Shown here one piece after another: positions 7,201-14,200 of a stretch of DNA of 24,085 bases. Each line of letters opens with the position of its first letter. The stretch's first letter is position 1. Source of the stretch: a virus; IMG/VR virus record IMGVR_UViG_3300017917_001778, positions 1 through 24,085 of that record; one strand, written 5' to 3'. The position numbers and the translations under genes were made by a program. The notes under the pieces are model-generated. The model ran no database searches, had not been told where the DNA came from, and worked only from the letters and a program-made list of their open reading frames with translations.

Positions 7201-8586
7201 TTGAGCGGATGTAATTGAATTAGTTTGAATAGCATTAGCATAAACAGCATTTGCTGCTATTTGTACTGCTGTAATGGCATTGGCAGCAATTTTTGCGGAT
7301 ACAATTGCATTTGCTGCTATTTGATTTGCTCCAATTGCACCGGCAGCGATTTCGGTGGCGCTAATTGCTCCTGCCGCTATTTTGCCTGCTATAATAGCAT
7401 TAGAAGCAATAAGACTAGCAGTAATATTACCTGCTGCTATTTGTTCAGATGTTATTACACCTGCTGCAATAGTTCCAGCTACCACAGCATTGGCTGCTAT
7501 TTTTCCTGCAGTGATAGCATTTGCCGCTATCTCTGCTGCACCAATAGCCCCGGCGGATATTTTACCTGCTATAATTGCACCAGTAGCTATTTTTGCTGCA
7601 GTTATTACATTGTCTTGTAAAGCAGCGTTGTTAACTGACCCTGCGCTAAGAGACGGTGTACCTGATCCTTGAATATAACTGTTATAGTTATTCCAAGCAC
7701 CGCCTATATTTATGTAAAGATTGGATTCATTAGTCCAAAATATAGTTCTTCCGCTTTCGGCAGCAGTTGTTGCTGGTAAAGCTGCGCCGGTGTAAATTTG
7801 TATACCAGTTAAAGAATTGGCAGTCGGTGCTAATACCTCTGATGTGGATTTAAATGCACCACCGCTGTAGATATAAAGAGCACCATTAAATAATACTTGT
7901 CTGCCTTCAAAATTGCCAGTAACGGGCAATGACGATACTACTTGTACACCTGCTACTGAATTGGCATTAGGTGTGAACGCAGCACTAGCAGTAGTCCAAG
8001 CTGTACCGTTCCAAACATATAATCCATTATCAGTATTGTTTAAAACTGTTTGTCCAGTAGTAGTTCCTGGAGTATTCAAGTTAGAAACTATATTTACTTT
8101 TGCAGGAGTATTCGCTGAAACAGCTGAAACTAAATTACTAACGTTTCCTAGTAAAGAGAAATTGACTGTAGCTAACGCATTATTTAAATTATTAAGATTA
8201 ATTAAGGATAAATTAGCTAAAGCATTGTTTAAAGCGTTTAAACTAACAGCATTAACATTAGCTAAAGCTGCATTTAAATTAGATAAATTGACAGCATTAA
8301 CATTAGCCAACGCATTATTTAGTGCAGATAAATTTACAGCATTGACATTAGCTAAAGCATTATTCAACGCACTAAGATTTACACCTGTTACATTGGCTAA
8401 GCCTGATTCTACTAATGTAATAGTTGCATAATTAGTCAAATCCACATTAGCTGTTACGTTTCCTCCTCCTCCGCCAAGACCTATAACATAAGTAAAGTTG
8501 TCATTAATCTTATTAAAGGCAGTTCGAATCGGATCACCTGATCCGTCGTTAGCGCTGGAACCTATGTTTACGTAACAAAATGCCAT
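4234..8586 (-). CDS. Giant repeat-built tail fibre (1450 residues)
   Basis: A long trimeric-type fibre, probably the main receptor-contacting appendage. Residues 1-40 carry a GSGDPIRTAFNKINDNF motif common at the N-termini of aquatic T4-like fibres, a likely baseplate attachment. A run of glycines (38-42) follows. Next come five 15-residue units (66-140), three modules of about 45 residues with a G-x-LY-x-x-GAW pattern (162-302), and 31 decapeptide units in perfect register (321-630). Further on are two copies of an 80-residue module (747-896), five to six collagen-like triplets (900-916) and a cysteine-rich tip (901-1450, 15 Cys against one in residues 1-900). The last 195 residues, with LGDIVVDHS and ENGDIEAGDLIVASSTPGKGMKQ, look like an end domain of marine phage fibres that may act in trimerisation or self-cleavage (inference). 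The ATG abuts the stop of the 73-residue gene. Confidence 0.88.
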   Translation of the reverse strand: MAFCYVNIGSSANDGSGDPIRTAFNKINDNFTYVIGLGGGGGNVTANVDLTNYATITLVESGLANVTGVNLSALNNALANVNAVNLSALNNALANVNAVNLSNLNAALANVNAVSLNALNNALANLSLINLNNLNNALATVNFSLLGNVSNLVSAVSANTPAKVNIVSNLNTPGTTTGQTVLNNTDNGLYVWNGTAWTTASAAFTPNANSVAGVQVVSSLPVTGNFEGRQVLFNGALYIYSGGAFKSTSEVLAPTANSLTGIQIYTGAALPATTAAESGRTIFWTNESNLYINIGGAWNNYNSYIQGSGTPSLSAGSVNNAALQDNVITAAKIATGAIIAGKISAGAIGAAEIAANAITAGKIAANAVVAGTIAAGVITSEQIAAGNITASLIASNAIIAGKIAAGAISATEIAAGAIGANQIAANAIVSAKIAANAITAVQIAANAVYANAIQTNSITSAQLAANSITAVQLAANSVYANAIQTNSITSAQIAANAITAVQLAANTVYAGALQARAITSDKIAANAITAVELAANSVYANAIQTNSITAAQIAANAITAVQLAANSVYANALQANSITAATIAANAITAVQLAANAVYANAIQANSVTTDALAANAITSKHISANTITASMIDSRGLTIRAADGTLLLGAGSGATAVLSNTIVVADNTGTLRTLSNVVTQSGQNAIQFIGNFASNAAADAGYGGSAPVNSVYKNTGDNNTYIKQTGGTWGLFLSTGSTGNSSFTSLIFLQSASQPATPSGGSYNFSTGSLTPPTGWSATAPTTSTTPTWASNYTFTGTGTVSGGTYNTPYKVAQTMADGKTYYAAVVYLQQASTPSTPSGGSFNFSTNTLTPPSGWSTTQPASSTTPTWFASFFFQTTDATTTVTATTWNTPQIAARNGCDGAAGAAGAAGARGNLKVAQCQASGVWSDASACAAISTITGLGPCSRDEVTLYNSPTGFSETRFWTGSAWSTIGAYINGGLVVNGTIGANQIAAGSIDATKICAGAIGTNQLAAGAITTAKICSISGTCIDAGTTSPSKLCSGTSPTQNSLGTFSLGSTDTFNGYRSTAAFNSSGTGAAVNGFNSQSSPSASWAVGGISCGVNFAGVFGSAFNTNWNSFHNLSLLGYADYAALFRAHHSVSTPGNNSASCFRGQVYVNTCPGLTPIVSDVCAATAIQGAMYSTGSDYSPSYFNPLTGQYQVAFAIGTSGDPNNSWGGLFRLNCADGSTQRSRIILAYNDYAAFASGLGYSTAGWTPFTGVHDGLTNETDIQLGDIVVDHSVLQHLDISNSIVEYKKSTTPLQKNVVGVLSKIYDEPPADWYTETFSSPNAIAHVNNVVDGPWKEDGSYEESSVPQIPINSSDTRTLNYPIPTGYKVVNINALGEGLMNVCGENGDIEAGDLIVASSTPGKGMKQLDDIIRNYTVAKARESVTFSSPTEIKQIAVTYHCG
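4802..4824 (-). other. 9-bp perfect hairpin in the fibre tip coding region
   Basis: The plus-strand arms TGGACACCA (4802-4810) and TGGTGTCCA (4816-4824) pair perfectly around a 5-nt loop. The site is coding (about residues 1255-1262, near GWTPFTGVHDG). Roughly one such hairpin is expected by chance in 24 kb, so function is uncertain. Confidence 0.3.
5839..5889 (-). repeat. Short collagen-like Gly-X-Y run in the fibre
   Basis: Residues 900-916 read G-C-D, then G-A-A three times, then G-A-R and a final G-N, with glycine every third residue. Such runs in phage fibres form short triple helices linking beta domains. Here it separates the duplicated 80-residue modules from the cysteine-rich tip, and it contains the first cysteine of that tip. 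Confidence 0.6.
5899..6348 (-). repeat. Tandem duplication of an 80-residue (240-bp) fibre module
   Basis: Residues 747-816 and 827-896 align at an exact offset of 80 residues. Each copy contains TPSGGS-(Y/F)-NFST, LTPP-(T/S)-GWS, and STTPTW followed by a strand-rich part ending (Y/W)NTP. The same type of module recurs in J-like and other tail fibre proteins. It is probably a beta-sandwich shaft domain. Confidence 0.8.
6697..7626 (-). repeat. 31 decapeptide (30-bp) repeats forming the fibre shaft
   Basis: Residues 321-630 fall into 31 consecutive ten-residue units without a slip. The core is x-x-I/L-A-A-N/G-A-I/V-x-A/S (for example GKIAANAVVA, AQIAANAITA). Residues 431-610 (bases 6757-7296) form six copies of a 30-residue higher-order unit of three decapeptides: (A/D)xIAANAITA, then V-Q/E-LAANSVYA, then NAIQTNSITS. 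The regular hydrophobic/Ala pattern suggests a beta-helical or beta-prism trimer shaft. Related AxxIAxxAIT repeats occur in lambda J-type and other fibres, and three more short units appear at about 990-1024. Confidence 0.93.
7681..8103 (-). repeat. Three diverged modules of about 45 residues in the fibre
   Basis: Residues 162-302 contain three related blocks with the pattern V-x-x-L-P/N..., T-G-(Q/R)-(T/Q)-V-L/F, then LY-x-x-x-GAW/F. Examples are NGLYVWNGTAWTTA, GALYIYSGGAFKS and SNLYINIGGAWNNY. Such blocks are common between the attachment domain and shaft of phage fibres and probably fold as small beta domains. Confidence 0.7.
8167..8391 (-). repeat. Five 15-residue (45-bp) repeats near the fibre N-terminus
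   Basis: Residues 66-140 comprise five units of 15 residues. The consensus is VNAVNLSALNNALAN, with the first unit VTGVNLSALNNALAN and the last LSLINLNNLNNALAT. Spaced Val/Leu with Asn/Ala between them fit an amphipathic helix, so a parallel trimeric coiled coil is plausible. Confidence 0.85.
8530..8545 (-). other. Interrupted palindrome near the start of the fibre gene
   Basis: CGGATCA (8530-8536) and TGATCCG (8539-8545) are perfect complements around CC. The site encodes part of the GSGDPIR motif, 42-57 nt downstream of the fibre start codon. It could form a tight mRNA hairpin near the ribosome entry region, or may only reflect the conserved coding motif. Confidence 0.3.
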
Positions 8587-8808
8587 TTATTTTTCCGTCG
8601 AATTAGAGTTAACTAATTGAATAAGAAGAGATTTAATATCTGCTATATCAGATTTCATATTATTTATTTCTTCTGATAAACCGTTTACTCTGGTAACTAA
8701 ATTCTTCTTATTTTTATATTCGTTCAATGCAACTAAATCAGTGTTTATAAGGGCTTTATTCATTATATTTTTTTGAAAAGAATTTTCATCTTCTAATTTT
8801 ATTAACAT
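8587..8808 (-). CDS. Small coiled-coil protein between fibre genes, function unknown
   Basis: A 73-residue protein. I place the start at ATG 8808-8806, which overlaps the previous stop as TGATG and has a GGCGGTGAT Shine-Dalgarno-like stretch 4-12 nt upstream. The TTG one codon earlier is an unnecessary alternative. The N-terminal part (MLIKLEDENSFQKNIMNKALIN) is followed by a basic middle (EYKNKKNLVTRV). A helix with regular hydrophobic spacing (about residues 42-66, INNMKSDIADIKSLLIQLV) is a likely coiled coil. Small proteins of this kind sit beside fibre genes in aquatic T4-like phages. It directly abuts the giant fibre gene (TAA-ATG), so a role as fibre adaptor or assembly helper is plausible but unproven. 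Confidence 0.72.
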   Translation of the reverse strand: MLIKLEDENSFQKNIMNKALINTDLVALNEYKNKKNLVTRVNGLSEEINNMKSDIADIKSLLIQLVNSNSTEK

Positions 8809-10649
8809 CAAATCACCGCCGTCGCATACAAGTTTCTTACTTTGGGGGAATAATTATTTGTTGTGTCCCCATACATAACTATCTTTACTTGAAATTGATT
8901 AAAATTATTAAAGGTGGTAACCACCCCGCCTACGTTAGCTGAGTAAGCTAGATTAGCAGAATCAGTTTCTAATATTCTATAAGTTTCAGGAATAAATGTG
9001 GTGCTATCAGTACCTACACTAATTTTGGTAGGAGACACAATAGAGAAATTCACACCCGAAGTACTTTTAGAATTAGCAGCACTATATAATGGCATCAAAA
9101 CCCAATTTCTTTTTTCTATAGATGATTCTGGAGAATTATCAAAACTACTTTTCACTCTACAAAAAACATCTATGTCTGTATTATTTTTTCTATTAACTTC
9201 TAATTTTACTTCTATTCCTGTAGAATCGAAATCTGGATTTAGTGTAACTACTTTACTAAGATATTTTGCCTTACCGAATCCGTTAGAATATACCACTTCA
9301 GAATTTCTAATGATGCTTTGATCGTTTAAAGAATCTATCTCATCCTTCATTGTGACCAAATTAAGTGTAGAAAGATTTATAACTGGACTAATATTTTTAT
9401 CTTTATTGGTCATCAATACTTTAACTTTAGCATCACCTGTTTCATTTAAAGTTCTAAGTGTATTCAGTCTTTTTGCTGAATTATAAGGAATAAGTTCATA
9501 TGCTACTGTAGATCCAAGGGTATCTTTTGATTGTAGTTCTGTAGATATTACAGTATCATCACCAAATAATCTCGATCCAACAAATATTTTAGCCACACCG
9601 TAATTAAATCTAGCCGGATTAATATTTGTAGTTTGTTTTACAAATGATTTAGTACCGGTTTGAAAAACTGCTTTATTAATCGTAAATAGTAAACTTGCGC
9701 CAGTATCCTCAGTTTGTGCACCACTATTAGTCATTTTATAAAGTTTACCAACATTAGGACTTTTACTTGATAAAGTATTAGCTCCTGTCACAGTTGTCAA
9801 TTCTCCAACTCTGCTAACTAAAATTGTATAGTTTTCGTCAGGAGTTTTTACGCATAACGCATATTCTTTACCAGGAAATAAGTATATAGGATTACTAAAT
9901 TTAAATTTTGTAGAAGTTAAATTACCAGTAGCATCGGTATTCACATTAATACTTGAAGGTCCAAGAAAGGCTAATGATCCATCTACAATTCTGTTTGACG
10001 GCAATCCATCAACAACTTCTCTTAATTCTAACTTGACATCGCCCCCTATAGTCGAGGACTTTTGATAAAAATATATTTCTGCAGAAGTAGCGAAAATACC
10101 ATTTTTGTAGATGGTACCATCTACGTAAAAGGTTTGTGCTAAAGGTGAAACTGACGATGATAAAAAGTTACTGTTATTAGCATTAGTAGAAGATGTTGCA
10201 GTATTAGTAAGACCATTATCTCTTACGTTAGTTGTTTGATTTTGATCCACAACAATAGGAGTTCTAGAAGGTTCACCTGGCCCAATAATTTTCATAGGCA
10301 ATGTGGCAATGATGATCTTAAAGTCTGGATCACCCTCTTGTTCTTGAAATACTCGTTGCCCTGTTCTGGCTTGTATAGAATAACTATTAGGTTTGACAGG
10401 TGTTCTAACTACAAAATTGATATTAACTGTACCTGGTTTAGTTAAAATATCCAATCCGAGGGTATTGACTATGATGAGTTGCCCGGATAATCTACCAGTA
10501 CTTGGATCAGTAACCAATCCATCACCGAAACTTTTTCCTGTCTGGGCCGCGCAATTAGTAAAATCTACTCCATTTATTTCAATAGAAACATCCTGCCCAT
10601 AATAATCTGTAGAAATTACAAATTCTTGTTGAATGACTGGTAAACCCAT
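8808..10649 (-). CDS. Virion structural protein, tail-fibre/baseplate-associated (613 residues)
   Basis: Probably a baseplate- or fibre-associated structural protein, in the position T4 uses for genes 10-12. Residues 1-125 form an N-terminal part (MGLPVIQQEFVISTDYYGQDV...) that may dock to the baseplate. A Thr/Asn/Ser-rich linker (about 130-165) follows. Residues 168-335 form a beta-rich domain beginning PLAQTFYVDG, with KLELREVVDGLPSNRIV, FKFSNPIYLFPGKEYALCV and GKLYKMTNSG. This layout recurs in large structural proteins of T4-like cyanophages and resembles a jelly-roll carbohydrate-binding fold by eye. The C-terminal 270 residues are also beta-rich, with VVTLNPDFDSTGIEVKLEV and a final YSPKVRNLYATAVI. 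The ATG overlaps the previous stop (TAATG), and the stop overlaps the next gene by one base. Confidence 0.8.
   Translation of the reverse strand: MGLPVIQQEFVISTDYYGQDVSIEINGVDFTNCAAQTGKSFGDGLVTDPSTGRLSGQLIIVNTLGLDILTKPGTVNINFVVRTPVKPNSYSIQARTGQRVFQEQEGDPDFKIIIATLPMKIIGPGEPSRTPIVVDQNQTTNVRDNGLTNTATSSTNANNSNFLSSSVSPLAQTFYVDGTIYKNGIFATSAEIYFYQKSSTIGGDVKLELREVVDGLPSNRIVDGSLAFLGPSSINVNTDATGNLTSTKFKFSNPIYLFPGKEYALCVKTPDENYTILVSRVGELTTVTGANTLSSKSPNVGKLYKMTNSGAQTEDTGASLLFTINKAVFQTGTKSFVKQTTNINPARFNYGVAKIFVGSRLFGDDTVISTELQSKDTLGSTVAYELIPYNSAKRLNTLRTLNETGDAKVKVLMTNKDKNISPVINLSTLNLVTMKDEIDSLNDQSIIRNSEVVYSNGFGKAKYLSKVVTLNPDFDSTGIEVKLEVNRKNNTDIDVFCRVKSSFDNSPESSIEKRNWVLMPLYSAANSKSTSGVNFSIVSPTKISVGTDSTTFIPETYRILETDSANLAYSANVGGVVTTFNNFNQFQVKIVMYGDTTNNYSPKVRNLYATAVI
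10107..10124. other. Perfect 18-bp palindrome inside the 613-residue gene
   Basis: GTAGATGGTACCATCTAC is its own reverse complement with no central spacer. It encodes V-D-G-T-I-Y at residues 176-181. The flanks do not extend the symmetry, and no T-run follows on the coding strand. By rough chance estimate fewer than one 18-bp palindrome is expected here. It could bind a dimeric protein, or be coincidental. Confidence 0.35.
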
Positions 10650-11290
10650 TATCCGCCCCCGCCGAAGTCCATTAAGGTATAAACTATATTCTTATTTGCT
10701 GCAAATGCCAATTCTAAAGAATCTTCTACCACATCTATTCCAGAATTAGTTACAAACGAATTAGAAGTAAAACTATAATCTGTAAGGTAATTATTTGCTA
10801 AGGCATAACCCAAACCTGTTGTAATATTTAGATTAGAATAAGTATTAGAATTAGCTATCAAACTAGTACTGTAATTAGACAAATACGATGTAGTAATAGT
10901 ATTTTGTGAAAATGCATTTGCAAATCTGAAATCTTTTTCCGGCACTAAAACCTTATAGGCATTTGTTACAAATACGTTCGCGCCTACATTACTAGGCATC
11001 GTATTAAATGATTCTAAAACGCCTGAATCGTAAAATCCTGAGCCTTTATTTTGAATGAACGTGTTAGACCAATTCGAAGAAGTTTCTATAGAATCAATAT
11101 TTAAAGTTTTAATAGTATCAGCTGTTAGAATTCTAGAAACATCAGTTATAGCATTACTTAACCAATTGTATGTTACATTACCGTTAGCTGCGTTATTTTG
11201 TTTTTCTCTTAATACTTTCCCAACAAGATCTACATATGCTTGTTGCGTGGCAGTAGTTTGTATTGCTTCTATTGTTTGTAGAATTGACAT
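10649..11290 (-). CDS. Hypothetical virion protein (213 residues)
   Basis: I do not recognise a family with an assigned role. The N-terminus (about 1-35) is a polar helix rich in Gln/Ala/Thr (IEAIQTTATQQAYVDLVGKVLREKQ, residues 6-30). Residues 55-70 contain TADTIKTLNIDSIE, reminiscent of fibre-shaft repeats. The rest is rich in Asn, Ser, Thr and Tyr, typical of virion beta structures, and the chain ends in DFGGGG. The gene begins one base after the stop of the 1335-residue protein and overlaps the next gene as TAATG. It therefore lies between two large structural genes and is probably a tail-fibre or baseplate component. Confidence 0.7.
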   Translation of the reverse strand: MSILQTIEAIQTTATQQAYVDLVGKVLREKQNNAANGNVTYNWLSNAITDVSRILTADTIKTLNIDSIETSSNWSNTFIQNKGSGFYDSGVLESFNTMPSNVGANVFVTNAYKVLVPEKDFRFANAFSQNTITTSYLSNYSTSLIANSNTYSNLNITTGLGYALANNYLTDYSFTSNSFVTNSGIDVVEDSLELAFAANKNIVYTLMDFGGGG

Positions 11291-11291
11291 G

Positions 11292-14200
11292 TTACTGATC
11301 CAACAAAATTTTGCTTAGTTTATTGTAATTTACCATGTAATGCCCACTATCATTTTTATTTACTAAGTAAGGATGACTTACTAGTAATTCTTGAGCTAAT
11401 ACTCCAATTTCCTGTTTTCCAAACTTTTCATATCTATAAATGTTTATTCCGCTACTATGTGTATACAATTTTTCAATATTTTGTTTAAGTCTATTATCTG
11501 AGAAAAAAGCTAATATACCACCTATAAATTCTATCGCTGTTGCAATAAATCCGGTTTCAGCCGCAGCTGCACCTAAACCAATAGCTTCGCCTGTGAAAAA
11601 AGATGCGCCAGTTGCTGTTTCAAATAAACCAGCACTAGCTGCTAAATTGATACCTGCTGCAGTTGTAGCTGCTGCAGAAATTAAAGCATCTGTAGATAAA
11701 CCAACAGATCCTAATACTGATCCACTTTGTTCACCTCCAGTAATTAATCCTTCAGCAAAAGCTCCCGGAGCTTTAGCAATAGTGCTAACAGTTTCAGCAG
11801 CCGAATAAACCTGTCCTCCTGCAATAACTGCCGCCGATCCAATTTGTGGTGCAAAATATGCACCAGCTGCGCCGAGCAATGCTAATTCGGGAGTTGATAA
11901 ATTACCTGATCCTGAAGATTTTACCCCAGCAGGATTAGGATTTACGACTGATACTCCAACAGTTGTAGTTGTTCCTGTAGTATTTTTAACAAATGTAGGT
12001 TTCACTACTGAAATAAGTGGTTCCTCACTGACAACATTGAATGTAACTAAATCGTTTTCGACATTTAAATCTGGCTCAGATTCAAAAAATAAATTAAATG
12101 ATGTTGCCGATATGGAAGGATTAAGTTCTTTATTTGCAACCACACACGTTGAATGAGGATTTTTAATATCGTTAGGCCCAACACTTGAAAAATCATCAAC
12201 TAAAATACCAGTTTTGAAATATAAATTAGCAACATTACCACCATCAAAAACTTGATTATTTAACGCTATAATATCCAAGCCTTGTTTCTTTACTCTTTTT
12301 TCTAAACTTGTAAGCCTTTGATCTATGGTTTGAATATCTGCCATAGTATATCTTGGGGCTTTATTGTAAAATATTTTTACATCTGCCGCATTTTGAGTAA
12401 AAGGAGGTACAGCTAAAGTACCTATAAGTAATTTGTCCTTAGATGAAATATCTTTAGGTGTTTTTGGATATAAATCTGGAACACCTTTATCTAAATAAAA
12501 ATTAAATCCTGCTTTCGATCCTCCAGCATCTCTATTTAATAGATACAATCTATCTATTCTGCCTTGATAATAATCATAGTCTATTTGAATTGAATTATCT
12601 AGAATAGGATTCGGTGCGAAATGTGTATTGGAATTATTGTCGTGCCAAAAATTAGCAGCAACGTTTGTATCATTTTTCTTGGGTCTAAAATCTAATGCCT
12701 GCCTTAGATTAAAAGTAGTACCATCTTCTGATCTATATAAAGGTATATTATTTTGAACAGACGCAGGATATGAATTAAAATCTATTACCCCAGTTCCTGA
12801 ATGTGAAAAATAATCAAGTACTACTACTACATTCCCTGGATTTCTTACTGATAAATTTCCTTTATAAGAAATATAGGCATGGTCATAAAATAAATCTTTG
12901 GCTCCATTATCGAAAGAATAGAGTGGGGCATTTTCTTTAGGTATTTCCTTCCAATAGGTTTGATTTGTAACACTTTGACCTGTAGAACTAGTAACAGCTC
13001 TATAGATGATACCATCTTTAGAAACATGATCGTTAGTTACGTATGCTGTTCCGCTAGCATACTCCCTTAAAAATGTATTACTACCTATTGAATATATGCC
13101 TTTTAATGCATAAATGTCTGATCTATATGTGCTGTAAGGAAAATCTGTTGTAGTAATATTAATTGGTTCAGATACATAATTAGTATTCAATAATTTAGTT
13201 TTTCTGCTTAGTTCAGAATTATAAACAGTCACATAAAGATCAATCGCTCCAGTAACTAAAGTAGATCCAAGATTAATAGTTAATGTGGTTCTATTTGAAT
13301 CTAAAGTGAAAGTAAGATTATCAATATTTATAGGCTGACCAGCTGCAATTGTGCCTGAAGAAACTGATCTAGCTAATGCTTGATAATATCTTCTTTTTGT
13401 ATCCGTAGAAACTACACCTGCATTGCCAATGAATGTTTCGGTTCCTGAAAGTGATACTGTAACTACACTACCAGTGACTGTTTGATTTTCTATTTTTTTA
13501 CTATAGTAGACTCTTAAATTAGATACGCTTTTCAAAAATTTATTATCTATTGGGAATATAAGTCTTTTTCTTGGACCCATATCAAACCCAACCATTTTGT
13601 TATCAATTAAACCTTTGGTTGCGTTTATATTAGCAAAAAACTTCGGGCTATTGTATGTCCCGTCATTGCCAACTAATCCGGAAAGAATATTATTTTTGCT
13701 TATAAGTGATTTAATATTCTGTGGGGTTAGAGTTGCACTTGATTGATAATACCAACCTGGATACAATCTATATCTAGTGGAAGCCCCTTCGCCGCTATCA
13801 TATACCATGTGTTTAGGTATAACATAACCAACCAATGTACTAGCAGACATTGCTGATCTGTCTGTAGTACTATGTGCTTCTAAAAAATCATACAATCTTA
13901 TTTTACCAGGATCAATATAACCAAACTGAGGATTATCTATTACAATATACTCATCTTGATTTGCATTTACAAATATATCTTCTAATGAATCATATGTTTT
14001 AGCTTTTGGCACACTAAGTAATGTGGGTCCAATTGTTTCAATAGTTTGACCACCGACCACCGCCTTACCTGGGCTGATATGAAATCTAGCATTTGAATCA
14101 TCTGCAGAAGATCCTTTAGGTGATAATCTGAAAGATTTTATTTCATAATTCCCAGATTCATCATATGTTCTATCTGCTAATATGTTATTTAAGTATGAAG

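Noticed and set aside
7702-7714. CATAAATA match to the late-promoter pattern inside the fibre gene
   Set aside because: It is isolated in coding sequence with no gene start downstream, as expected by chance.
7225-8431. Long plus-strand open frames opposite the fibre gene (for example 7913-8431, 172 codons, and 7225-7620)
   Set aside because: They run antisense through the repeats, and their lack of stops follows from the biased Ala/Asn codons. The products are low-complexity with no ribosome site or operon context.
8809-8811. TTG start for the 73/74-residue small gene
   Set aside because: An ATG follows immediately, overlaps the upstream stop as TGATG, and has better spacing from the GGCGGTGAT element. 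All other starts in the window are ATG.
13325-13332. Exact T4 late-promoter octamer TATAAATA on the minus strand
   Set aside because: It lies deep inside the 1335-residue gene, in codons for N-I-D-N, far from any start. Several matches are expected by chance in DNA this AT-rich.
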